A stretch of DNA of 17,882 bases. Source: an uncultured Lachnospiraceae bacterium. GTDB lineage: Bacteria > Bacillota > Clostridia > Lachnospirales > Lachnospiraceae. Positions within the stretch are counted from its first letter, which is position 1. Each line of letters starts with the position of its first letter. The position numbers and the translations under genes are program-made. The stretch lies in assembly GCA_934432885.1 (NCBI GenBank), contig CAKRYY010000046.1, forward strand, positions 1 to 17,882, in the 5' to 3' direction. Positions 1 through 6,723 of this stretch are shown one piece after another. Below the pieces are notes generated by a model, which was not told the origin of the DNA, did no database searches, and saw nothing but the letters and a program-made list of their open reading frames with translations.

Positions 1-1870
1 GGTCAAAGCTGATGGAATAATCCCGATAATCCCAGGGCTCCTTTTCCGCCGTAATCGTTTCGGGAATCACGCCGCCGTTTCCGCCAAAACGAATCTCATC
101 ACTGTTTAATAAAAGCTTATATTTTTTCTTAAGCGGTACTCCCACACGGTATCCCTTACGCTCTACCGGGGTCATATTCATGACAAAAAGAAGCTTTTGC
201 TTGCTCTGCGGGCATTTTCTGATAAACGCATAGGTACTCTCATCCGCATCATCAGCCTTTACCCACTCAAAGCCTTCCCAGCTGTTATCAATCTGATACA
301 TGCACGGATACTTATGATAGATTGCCAAAAGCTCCTTTACATAAGCCTGCATGCCCTTGTTCAAATCCTCACCGAGCAGGAACCAGTCAAGCTCTCTTTC
401 CTCACTCCACTCCCGTTCCTGTCCAAACTCCTGTCCCATAAACAGAAGCTTCTTACCTTCATGTCCAAACATATAGGTATAGCCGGTCCGCAGGTTTGCA
501 TACTTATCCTTCTGATAGCCCGGCATTTTATTGACCATCGAGCATTTCAAATGTACGACCTCGTCATGTGACAGTGGCAGAATATAATTTTCACTGTCAT
601 TGTAGCTCATGGCAAAGGTCATGGCATAATGATTTCCACTGCGGAAAAGAGGGTCGAGCTTCATATATTCGCAGAAATCGTGCATCCAGCCCATATTCCA
701 CTTAAAGCTGAAATACAGACCGCCGTCCTCTATGGTTCCGGTCACTCTCGGCCAAGCCGTCGATTCCTCTGCAATCGTCATAATGCCCGGGAATGCTCCT
801 CTTATTACCGAATTCAAATGCTTGAAAAATTCGATAGCTTCGAGGTTTTTATTATCGCCGTATTTATTGGGCACCCACTGCCCATCCTGTTTTCCATAGT
901 CCAGATACAGCATGGAAGCGACTGCATCTACCCTGAGACCATCCACATGGAATTCCTTAATCCAGAATAAAGCGTTTGCGATCAGGAAATTAACAACCTC
1001 GCTTTTTCCGTAATTGAATATTTTCGTTCCCCAATCCGGATGCTCTCCAATCCTCGGGTCTGGATGCTCAAACACCGCGCTGCCGTCAAACTCTGCAAGT
1101 CCGTGCGCATCCTTCGGAAAATGCGCCGGTACCCAATCGAGGATGACACCGATTTTATTTCTATGCAGCGTATTTACCAGATACGCAAAATCCTCCGGCG
1201 TTCCATATCTGGAGGTCGGCGCATAATAACCTGTTACCTGATAGCCCCATGAACCGTCGTAGGGATGCTCTGCAATTCCCATCAGCTCTACATGTGTAAA
1301 CCGCATTTCCTTTAAATACTTCACAAGGGCATCTGCAAATTCCCTGTAATTATAAAAGCCTTCATCCGGTCTGCTCGGATGTCTCATCCAGGAACCGATG
1401 TGGCACTCATAGATGGCAAGCGGTTCTGCATTCATATCCTTTGACGCTCTCGCCTTCGTCCACTCCGTATCCGTCCATTTCAGGGAAGAAATGTCTGTGA
1501 TAACAGAAGCTGTCTCTGGGCGCCTCTGTGCATAATTGGCAAACGGATCTGCCTTATAGAGCTTTCTGCCATCCTGTGCGGTAATCAGAAATTTATACAA
1601 ATCTCCCTTATCCGCACCCGGAATAAAGCCCGCATGAATTCCGCCCGGTCCAATCCTGGGAAGCTCGTCAGCCTCCTCATTCCAGTCATTAAAGGTACCG
1701 ATGACATTGACCTTTGCGGCATTTGGAGCCCACACACCGAAAAATACGCCCTCTTTTCCATCCTCGATTGAAAGATGCGCGCCGAGCTTTTTGTAAATAT
1801 CGTAGTGCGTCCCCTTTGCAAAAAGATACTGGTCTGCTTCTGAAATAAATACCGTTTCCCGTTTTTGCAT
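1..1870 (-). CDS. glgB: 1,4-alpha-glucan branching enzyme, 3' end cut by window edge
   Basis: Introduces alpha-1,6 branches during glycogen synthesis by cutting an alpha-1,4 glucan and transferring the piece (GH13). The frame is open from ATG at 1870 to the window edge, 623 codons, close to the usual 620-650 residues, so little is missing. An N-terminal CBM48-like region (VFFGVWAPNA, IGTFNDWN, about residues 35-65) precedes the TIM barrel. GH13 motifs are intact: LDWVPAHF with H250, GLRVDAV with nucleophile D315, TIAEES with acid/base E368, and LSHDEVVH with D436. A strong AAAGGAGG lies 5-6 nt before the ATG and overlaps the stop of the upstream TPR gene (11-bp gap), so the two may be co-transcribed although they have no obvious shared role. 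No other glycogen gene lies within the window. Assignment as GlgB is firm; GlgB and other GH13 enzymes are separated by the branching-enzyme spacing and SHDEVVH. Confidence 0.96.
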   Translation of the reverse strand, partial: MQKRETVFISEADQYLFAKGTHYDIYKKLGAHLSIEDGKEGVFFGVWAPNAAKVNVIGTFNDWNEEADELPRIGPGGIHAGFIPGADKGDLYKFLITAQDGRKLYKADPFANYAQRRPETASVITDISSLKWTDTEWTKARASKDMNAEPLAIYECHIGSWMRHPSRPDEGFYNYREFADALVKYLKEMRFTHVELMGIAEHPYDGSWGYQVTGYYAPTSRYGTPEDFAYLVNTLHRNKIGVILDWVPAHFPKDAHGLAEFDGSAVFEHPDPRIGEHPDWGTKIFNYGKSEVVNFLIANALFWIKEFHVDGLRVDAVASMLYLDYGKQDGQWVPNKYGDNKNLEAIEFFKHLNSVIRGAFPGIMTIAEESTAWPRVTGTIEDGGLYFSFKWNMGWMHDFCEYMKLDPLFRSGNHYAMTFAMSYNDSENYILPLSHDEVVHLKCSMVNKMPGYQKDKYANLRTGYTYMFGHEGKKLLFMGQEFGQEREWSEERELDWFLLGEDLNKGMQAYVKELLAIYHKYPCMYQIDNSWEGFEWVKADDADESTYAFIRKCPQSKQKLLFVMNMTPVERKGYRVGVPLKKKYKLLLNSDEIRFGGNGGVIPETITAEKEPWDYRDYSISFD

Positions 1871-1881
1871 TGTAGCCTCCT

Positions 1882-4521
1882 TTATACGAAATCCTTCTCC
1901 CGTAAGATAATCATATCTTCTTCATCGTAGCGTCTTCCAAACAGTACATCCATAAAATGTCCTATATTTTTTCTGTCCGCATGGTAGATTGCTTCATCCA
2001 CAATCTCTTTGATTTCCTTCGTCGTTACAGAATGTTCGCTTGTCTGTAATTCAGCGATCCGCGTATAAAGTGCCAGTACGCCAAGCTCATCAATTGCATA
2101 TTCCCTTTCCAGCGCATACTTTTTCGCAAATAATACCAGAGAATCATTGTCAAGCGCTTCCACATCAATACGGAGGTTAAAGTTTTGATGCAGCGTCCCA
2201 TGATTATCCAGCAGCTTGTTCATATTGATTTTGGTATCTTCCAGAATTACGATAATGCCCTGTTTTTCCTGCTCCAACAGCTTTGTCATACGCTTGATGG
2301 CAATATCGTTCAATTCTCCCGCATGCTCTACAATCAGTGCGCCATTGCTCAATTTTTCAAAGGTTTTCTCAAGGTCCTTATGATTTAACGCCTGTCCGGT
2401 AATCTTCGCCAGTCTGCCGGAGAAATTGCTGTCCGTCATCTGGATTTCCCGAATAATATTTTTTGCCAGCTTAATGGATTCCATGCCCGGCTCTCCGGTC
2501 AGAATCAGATTGCCCGTATAGGAGGCAAGACTGATATTGTCAAGCGCCTCTAAAATCTGGTCTCTGGTTCCACGCGTCTGAATAAAAGGACCAAACAGCT
2601 TCTTTTCCTCCGGTGTCATCATACGCTGAATCTTCTGTGGCTTTTCCTCCGGCGCTTTCTCTTCTTCCTTCGGTTTTTCCTTTTTGGCTTCTTTTTCAGA
2701 AGCCTCTTTTGCAGGAATTTCCTTTTCTGCATCCTCTTTAGAAGCTGTCTGGGTATTATCTTCTATTTCAGAATTATCTTTTATTTCAGAATTATTTTTT
2801 ACTTCGGAATTCTCTTTTGCCTCAGAATCTTCTTTTATCTCAGCTTCTTCTGATACAGGCGTTTCTGCACTCTTCTCTTCGGATGCTTTTACTTCCTCAG
2901 ATTTTACCTCATCCTGCTGTTCCTGCTTCGGCGCTTTATCCGGTGTCTGTGCATTTTTCTTTTCCTTCTCAATAGAATCCTCTGCCAGTGCATCCAGCTC
3001 TGCTAAAAGCCCCTGCTTTGTAGAAGCATCAAACTGTGAGAAGATTTCACCGGTCTGCTCCCTGACGCGCTGACGGACTGCCTCGGCGCGTTTTTCTTCA
3101 TTTTCCTTCTTCATCCTCTCCCATTCTGAAAGGATGTCCTCTATGCTCATCTGTCCTGTAATCTGTTTTTCTACCGTATCCTTCTGCGGCGGTACGGCAA
3201 GACTGAGCTGACCGTCATATTCCTGTGACAGAAGCTTGTCAAAGTTTTCATTCTTTTCCTTTGCCATGCTCTCCGCCGAGGGCATAGTCACTACAGGACG
3301 GCTGTTTTGTACAATTTTAGGAATCTCACCTGTATTGGAAAGCTTGACAATCTTAGGCGCTTCCTCCTGAAGTGGAAGCTCCTGCGTATCCGCATCCTCA
3401 AAAAAGATTTCCTCTGCATCCGGCTGTTCCTTACGGGAATCCTTTGCTATCACTTCCCGTACAGATTGTTGCACCGGCATTTCCTCTTCTGATAAATCCT
3501 CCGATAAAGCATCGTGTGACGCAGGTTTTTCTTTTTCTTCCTGTACCTGGCTTACTTCGCTCTGCTGCCTGGGCTCTGCTATCTCTTCCTGCTGTGCATA
3601 AAGCTCATCTGTATTCTGAAGCAGGCTGGAAAGGATTTCCTTTGTAAAATCTCCCGCCTCCTCAGACTGGGAAAGCTGCGGTTTTTTTTCTGCCACTTCC
3701 TTTGGTTCCTGTACGGCATCCGGCAGCTCGATGCGCTTTGTCTGCTCCGAGGCATCCTGCGCTTCCTTATTTTCTCCAAGCACTTCTTTCATGCTCTCCG
3801 CCAGCTCACGCTGCAAATTGATAGTTGCATACTGTCCTACGTTTACCGGCTTTACTTCTATATCGAAGGGGTCTTCATCCTGCGATACGGCTTCCTGCTT
3901 TGGCAGAGAACCTTTGCTCTTTTTATACTTTTTCTGCTGTTCCTCTGATAAAGGAGCATGAAGCATTTTCAGCTCCATTGCCTTCGTTACATACTTTCCT
4001 TCTCCAAACCAGAGAATCAGTTCGTCACATTCCTCTACACATTTTGTGCTCAGGCCAATGCGGTGATACAGATATGCCAGCTCATACGCCCATTTTTCTC
4101 TGTATTCCCGGTGCTTTAATTCCTCCAGTACCGCTATTCTCTCTTCCAGACTGACTTCCTGTGCTTCATACAATTTGTACTGCAACACATATCTGCCGTT
4201 ATCACGCGGCGCAATCTGTACAAATTCCTTGTAATATTCTACTGCGGCAACAACATCGTCGAGCTTAATGGACAATTCACACAGAGAATATACGATCATC
4301 CTGCCGCCCGGATGCTTTTCATACGCCATTTGCAGGATTTCCCGGCTCTCCTCATATCGACGGTTCAATTTGTAAAGGTCGCTGATAGTACAGAGCATAT
4401 TAACGCTCTTTACCCGTCTCCAGTCAATCGTATCCGCTATTTTCATAGCTTCTGCAAATTTTTTCTTCCCAATCAGGTCCTTGATTTCCTCTGAACGGAC
4501 CTTATATTCATATTTATCCAA
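1882..4521 (-). CDS. TPR protein with acidic linker and degenerate AAA-like C-terminal domain
   Basis: Function unknown; 879 residues, no signal peptide or membrane segment seen, so probably cytoplasmic. Residues about 1-190 form TPR-like helical pairs (for example SDLYKLNRRYEESREILQ). Residues about 200-645 are low-complexity, Glu/Lys-rich and probably disordered, with embedded helical islands near 228-252, 289-305 and 454-515. Residues about 655-870 resemble a CbxX/SpoVK-type AAA domain, but the Walker A position reads GEPGMESI (676-683) with no GKT/S. The Walker B position reads ALIVEHA (728-734) in place of a DE pair, and the usual RSRF before the final strand reads HQNF. It therefore looks like a non-hydrolysing scaffold. 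Start is TTG at 4521, chosen because AAGGAG lies 8 nt upstream and no in-frame ATG fits better. It has its own promoter and is followed after 11 bp by glgB. I do not recognise a named gene. Confidence 0.85.
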   Translation of the reverse strand: MDKYEYKVRSEEIKDLIGKKKFAEAMKIADTIDWRRVKSVNMLCTISDLYKLNRRYEESREILQMAYEKHPGGRMIVYSLCELSIKLDDVVAAVEYYKEFVQIAPRDNGRYVLQYKLYEAQEVSLEERIAVLEELKHREYREKWAYELAYLYHRIGLSTKCVEECDELILWFGEGKYVTKAMELKMLHAPLSEEQQKKYKKSKGSLPKQEAVSQDEDPFDIEVKPVNVGQYATINLQRELAESMKEVLGENKEAQDASEQTKRIELPDAVQEPKEVAEKKPQLSQSEEAGDFTKEILSSLLQNTDELYAQQEEIAEPRQQSEVSQVQEEKEKPASHDALSEDLSEEEMPVQQSVREVIAKDSRKEQPDAEEIFFEDADTQELPLQEEAPKIVKLSNTGEIPKIVQNSRPVVTMPSAESMAKEKNENFDKLLSQEYDGQLSLAVPPQKDTVEKQITGQMSIEDILSEWERMKKENEEKRAEAVRQRVREQTGEIFSQFDASTKQGLLAELDALAEDSIEKEKKNAQTPDKAPKQEQQDEVKSEEVKASEEKSAETPVSEEAEIKEDSEAKENSEVKNNSEIKDNSEIEDNTQTASKEDAEKEIPAKEASEKEAKKEKPKEEEKAPEEKPQKIQRMMTPEEKKLFGPFIQTRGTRDQILEALDNISLASYTGNLILTGEPGMESIKLAKNIIREIQMTDSNFSGRLAKITGQALNHKDLEKTFEKLSNGALIVEHAGELNDIAIKRMTKLLEQEKQGIIVILEDTKINMNKLLDNHGTLHQNFNLRIDVEALDNDSLVLFAKKYALEREYAIDELGVLALYTRIAELQTSEHSVTTKEIKEIVDEAIYHADRKNIGHFMDVLFGRRYDEEDMIILREKDFV
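2761..2850 (-). repeat. Five tandem 18-bp units inside the TPR gene linker
   Basis: Five consecutive imperfect 18-bp units (2761-2778, 2779-2796, 2797-2814, 2815-2832, 2833-2850) encode hexapeptides at residues 558-587. Read in coding order these are EEAEIK, EDSEAK, ENSEVK, NNSEIK and DNSEIE. The two units nearest 2761 are almost identical at DNA level (core tatttcagaatta) and the others have drifted, which suggests expansion by slippage with later decay. The repeat keeps the reading frame. Confidence 0.85.
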
Positions 4522-4529
4522 CTGTATTT

Positions 4530-4535
4530 CTCCTT
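4530..4535 (-). promoter_or_regulatory. Shine-Dalgarno deciding the TTG start of the TPR gene
   Basis: AAGGAG on the minus strand, 8 nt before TTG at 4521. It supports the non-ATG start; the nearby ATG formed within GATAAATATG is out of frame. Confidence 0.75.
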
Positions 4536-4539
4536 ACAG

Positions 4540-4557
4540 GAATTGTATGTACAATTC
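4540..4557. promoter_or_regulatory. Palindrome in the leader of the TPR gene (possible operator or hairpin)
   Basis: GAATTGTA-TG-TACAATTC is a perfect inverted repeat with 8-bp arms and a 2-bp spacer. It lies between the predicted promoter (4587-4615) and the Shine-Dalgarno (4530-4535) of the TPR gene, ending 4 nt from the latter. It could be a repressor site or, as RNA, a small hairpin next to the ribosome site. No T-run follows, so it is not a terminator. The binding factor is unknown. Confidence 0.5.
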
Positions 4558-4586
4558 GCACAATAACCCACTATTCAACTATTGTA

Positions 4587-4615
4587 AGTGTACCATAGGC
4601 GTTTGTATAAGTCAA
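4587..4615 (-). promoter_or_regulatory. Sigma-A promoter for the TPR gene
   Basis: On the minus strand, TTGACT (4610-4615), a 17-bp spacer and TACACT (4587-4592) fit the vegetative consensus. The -35 overlaps the rsmA stop codon (4612-4614). Predicted start is near 4580, giving a leader of about 60 nt. Confidence 0.6.
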
Positions 4616-5469
4616 AAGAGAAGATTACTCAATTTGGCAAACGCTTCCAGTGTCAGGGCTTCTCCGCGTACTGTTTCGCTTACACCCATTTCTGAAAGCG
4701 CATGCAGGATTTCTTCCTTTGATAGCGATAAAAAGGAAGCATTTGTCAGGCTGTTTACCAGCGTCTTTCGCCTCTGTCCGAAGGCTGCTCGAATCAGTAA
4801 AAATAAAAAGTCCTCATCCTTTACCTGAACTGGATTCTGCTCATAGCGTGTTAAGCGGATAACTGCACTTCCTACGTTTGGCTTCGGAATAAAGCAGCTG
4901 GGAGAGACATTCATCATAAGCTCCGGCTTTGCATAATACTGTACTGCAAGTGAAAGTGCGCCATAATCCTTTGTTCCCGGTCCCGCCTGCATCCGGTCTG
5001 CGACCTCCTTCTGTACCATGATGGTAATGCTTGCAAGTGGCGTATGGCTCTCAAACAGTCCCATAATAATCGGCGTCGTAATATAGTAAGGAAGATTTGC
5101 CACGACCTTAATCGGCCGGTTTCCATTTTTTTCTCTTGCCAGTGCTTCTATATCTACTTTTAAAATATCCTCATTGATTACCGTTACATTATCATAGGCA
5201 GAAAGTGTATCCTCCAATATAGGAATCAGCGTCTTATCGATTTCTACCGCAATGACCTCTCTGGCATGCTCCGCAAGATACTGTGTCATCGTACCGATTC
5301 CCGGTCCAATTTCCAGTACCATATCTTCTTTTGTAATTTCTGCCGCCTCTATAATTTTTTCCAGAATGTGGCTGTCAATCAGAAAATTTTGTCCATATCG
5401 TTTTTGAAAACGAAAACCGTATTTTTTTAATACCTCTATCGTATTGGAAGGATTTCCAAGCTCCGCCAT
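4612..5469 (-). CDS. rsmA: 16S rRNA (adenine(1518)-N(6)/adenine(1519)-N(6))-dimethyltransferase
   Basis: Dimethylates two adjacent adenines in the 3' terminal helix of 16S rRNA (KsgA), a late step of small-subunit assembly, using S-adenosylmethionine. At 285 residues it has the usual length. Visible motifs are YGQNFLID (25-32), the SAM-binding LEIGPGIGT (52-60), the acidic EID (76-78) and the catalytic NLPYYI (125-130, the N-L-P-Y/F signature of N6-adenine methylases). Start ATG at 5469 has AGGAGG 5-6 nt upstream, overlapping the tatD stop. The gap to tatD is 9 bp, so the pair is one operon. In Bacillus subtilis an rnmV gene lies between tatD and rsmA; here the two are adjacent. A Thr/Val mutation class giving kasugamycin resistance cannot be judged from sequence alone. 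Confidence 0.97.
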   Translation of the reverse strand: MAELGNPSNTIEVLKKYGFRFQKRYGQNFLIDSHILEKIIEAAEITKEDMVLEIGPGIGTMTQYLAEHAREVIAVEIDKTLIPILEDTLSAYDNVTVINEDILKVDIEALAREKNGNRPIKVVANLPYYITTPIIMGLFESHTPLASITIMVQKEVADRMQAGPGTKDYGALSLAVQYYAKPELMMNVSPSCFIPKPNVGSAVIRLTRYEQNPVQVKDEDFLFLLIRAAFGQRRKTLVNSLTNASFLSLSKEEILHALSEMGVSETVRGEALTLEAFAKLSNLLF

Positions 5470-5478
5470 ATATGCCTC

Positions 5479-6246
5479 CTATGAAACGCCAAATAAGCGC
5501 TCGCTGTTTTGTCTTGTAGCTGCAATGATTTCCTCATAAGAAACGCCCTTAATCTGTGCAATCTCCTGCGCAATATAAGGGATATTTCCAGAGTTATTTC
5601 TTTTTCCCCTGTTTGGTACCGGCGCAAGATAGGGGCTGTCCGTTTCCAGTAAAAGCTTATCTATTGGAATATATGCCACGGCTTCCCGCAGCTTCTTTGC
5701 ATTTTGAAAGGTTACCACGCCGCCGATTCCAAAATAATAATCCAGCTTTAAAAATTCCGCCGCCATTTCCTTACTATAGGAAAAGCAATGGATAACGCCT
5801 CCGGATTTTTCTGCATGTAGGGCGCGCATCATGTCGAGCGTATCCTTTGCCGCCTCTCTGGAATGGATGATTACAGGAAGGGAAACCTCCTGCGCAAGTA
5901 AAAGCTGCCTCTCAAACCATTTCTTCTGTATTTTCTTTTCCGGCTCCTGCCAATAATAATCAAGACCAATTTCTCCTACGGCAACCACCTTTTCATGATG
6001 GCACGCTTTTGTAAGCTCAAGAAAGGTTTCCTCGGTCAACTCACCGCTGTCACTTGGATGGACGCCAACTGCTCCATAAATATAGGGATACTTCTCTGTC
6101 AGAGAAAGTGTACGGTTTATGGAAGCAAGGTCTGAGCTTACATTGATTATTGTCGTAATTCCATTTTGATAAAGCTCCGAAAGCAGATTTCCTCTGTCTT
6201 CATCAAACGCTTTATCATCGTAATGCGCATGGGTTTCAAATATCAT
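5479..6246 (-). CDS. tatD: TatD-family metal-dependent deoxyribonuclease
   Basis: Amidohydrolase-superfamily TIM-barrel hydrolase; E. coli TatD is a Mg-dependent 3'-5' exonuclease, and the family is annotated as DNases acting on DNA or RNA ends. 255 residues, usual length. Metal ligands are in place: H6 and H8 (THAHYD), E92 (VGEIGLDYYW), H128 (IIHSREA), H153 (IHCFSYS) and D203 (LETDSPYLAP). Start ATG at 6246 is preceded only by a weak AAGAGA-type ribosome site, in contrast to the strong sites of its neighbours. Upstream lies the 153-bp structured element; if transcription begins at the divergent promoter near 6470, the mRNA leader would be about 220 nt and include that element. First gene of the tatD-rsmA unit. 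Confidence 0.95.
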   Translation of the reverse strand: MIFETHAHYDDKAFDEDRGNLLSELYQNGITTIINVSSDLASINRTLSLTEKYPYIYGAVGVHPSDSGELTEETFLELTKACHHEKVVAVGEIGLDYYWQEPEKKIQKKWFERQLLLAQEVSLPVIIHSREAAKDTLDMMRALHAEKSGGVIHCFSYSKEMAAEFLKLDYYFGIGGVVTFQNAKKLREAVAYIPIDKLLLETDSPYLAPVPNRGKRNNSGNIPYIAQEIAQIKGVSYEEIIAATRQNSERLFGVS

Positions 6247-6273
6247 AATGGCATCTCTTTTCTTTAATATTTT

Positions 6274-6426
6274 TGTAACTATTCATCCCCATTCGCAAAA
6301 TCGCTGCTGTGCAGCTTTCCTTTTGCTCATGTGGTTACTTTGCCATATAAATTTCCATCACTGTATCCATTCATGCAAGCATGATGTCTACAGTAATGAA
6401 AATTTGCATGGCTCTGAATAGTTACA
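6274..6426. mobile_element. 153-bp MITE-like structured intergenic element
   Basis: Bounded by 12-bp terminal inverted repeats TGTAACTATTCA (6274-6285) and TGAATAGTTACA (6415-6426). Inside, 24-nt arms at 6342-6365 and 6389-6412 match as inverted repeats at 20 of 24 positions, and the loop contains TCATGC-AA-GCATGA (6371-6384). A smaller hairpin GCTGC-TGT-GCAGC lies at 6303-6315. It has no coding capacity. Short size, terminal inverted repeats and intergenic position resemble a MITE, but no target-site duplication can be fixed because both flanks are T-rich, and copy number cannot be seen in one window. It could instead be a structured leader of tatD. Confidence 0.5.
6342..6412 (-). repeat. 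Long inverted repeat, best folded as minus-strand RNA
   Basis: Arms 6342-6365 and 6389-6412 differ at four positions, all transitions. Read as minus-strand RNA, three of the four become G-U wobbles and one an A-C mismatch, giving 23 of 24 paired. Read as plus-strand RNA, three are A-C mismatches and one is a wobble. The bias points to an RNA made in the tatD direction. Confidence 0.65.
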
Positions 6427-6454
6427 TTTTTTTTTAATTTTTTTTAAAAAATAC

Positions 6455-6483
6455 TTGCAAACTAAAAAGTATTATACTATAAT
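6455..6483 (+). promoter_or_regulatory. Sigma-A promoter of tRNA-Lys
   Basis: TTGCAA (6455-6460), 17-bp spacer, perfect TATAAT (6478-6483). Predicted start near 6490, about 27 nt before the mature tRNA. Confidence 0.8.
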
Positions 6484-6499
6484 CAATATTGCGTTGTAA
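6471..6499 (-). promoter_or_regulatory. Possible divergent promoter for tatD
   Basis: On the minus strand TATAAT (6471-6476) sits 17 bp from TTACAA (6494-6499, poor -35). With the tRNA -10 it forms the perfect palindrome ATTATA-C-TATAAT (6471-6483), so the same 13 bp supply a -10 box on each strand. Confidence 0.4.
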
Positions 6500-6516
6500 A
6501 TAATCTATATGAACAA

Positions 6517-6589
6517 GCGCCTTTAGCTCAGTTGGTAGAGCACCTGACTCTTAATCAGGGTGTCCAGGGTTCGAGCCCCTGAAGGCGCA
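6517..6589 (+). tRNA. tRNA-Lys (anticodon CTT)
   Basis: A 73-nt cloverleaf. Acceptor GCGCCTT (6517-6523) pairs with AAGGCGC (6582-6588), discriminator A6589. The D arm contains GCTCAGTTGGTAGAGC. The anticodon stem CCTGA/TCAGG encloses loop CTCTTAA, giving anticodon CTT that reads AAG lysine codons. The T arm CAGGG/CCCTG encloses TTCGAGC. The 3' CCA is not encoded (the genomic sequence continues CTCAT), so it must be added by nucleotidyltransferase. It has its own promoter and terminator and stands alone. Confidence 0.97.
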
Positions 6590-6594
6590 CTCAT

Positions 6595-6643
6595 AAAGCA
6601 CCGTTTTTGAGGACATGCGAGCCTCGGGGATGGTGTTTTTTTT
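6595..6643 (+). terminator. Intrinsic terminator after tRNA-Lys
   Basis: A stem of up to 18 bp pairs AAAGCACCGTTTTTGAGG (6595-6612) with CCTCGGGGATGGTGTTTT (6622-6639), including several U-G wobbles around a 9-nt loop, and runs into eight Ts (6636-6643). It starts 5 nt after the mature tRNA end. Confidence 0.85.
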
Positions 6644-6678
6644 GTTTCCAAAATCCTATATCGAAAAAAAAGGATTCA

Positions 6679-6687
6679 TGTTATACT
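6679..6687 (+). promoter_or_regulatory. Extended -10 promoter for the SIMPL gene
   Basis: TGT-TATACT (extended -10 TGN plus TATACT at 6682-6687). The -35 region 17 bp upstream is poor. Predicted start near 6694, about 30 nt before the ATG, just after the tRNA terminator. Confidence 0.55.
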
Positions 6688-6723
6688 GTCTTTACAATTC
6701 TATTTGCAGGAGGACTATAAATA

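Noticed and set aside
2684..3073. 129-codon Ser/Phe-rich plus-strand ORF
   Set aside because: It is the complement of the Glu/Lys-rich linker of the TPR gene; its composition follows from that coding strand.
3200..3216. QLSLA in the TPR protein linker, resembling the clamp-binding motif QL(S/D)LF
   Set aside because: The final aromatic/hydrophobic residue is missing and such short matches are common in a low-complexity linker; no other evidence ties it to the clamp.
6427..6450. T-runs after the structured element, looking like a plus-strand terminator
   Set aside because: No plus-strand gene lies upstream to be terminated, and the run is separated from the main hairpin by the terminal repeat; treated as AT-rich promoter flank.
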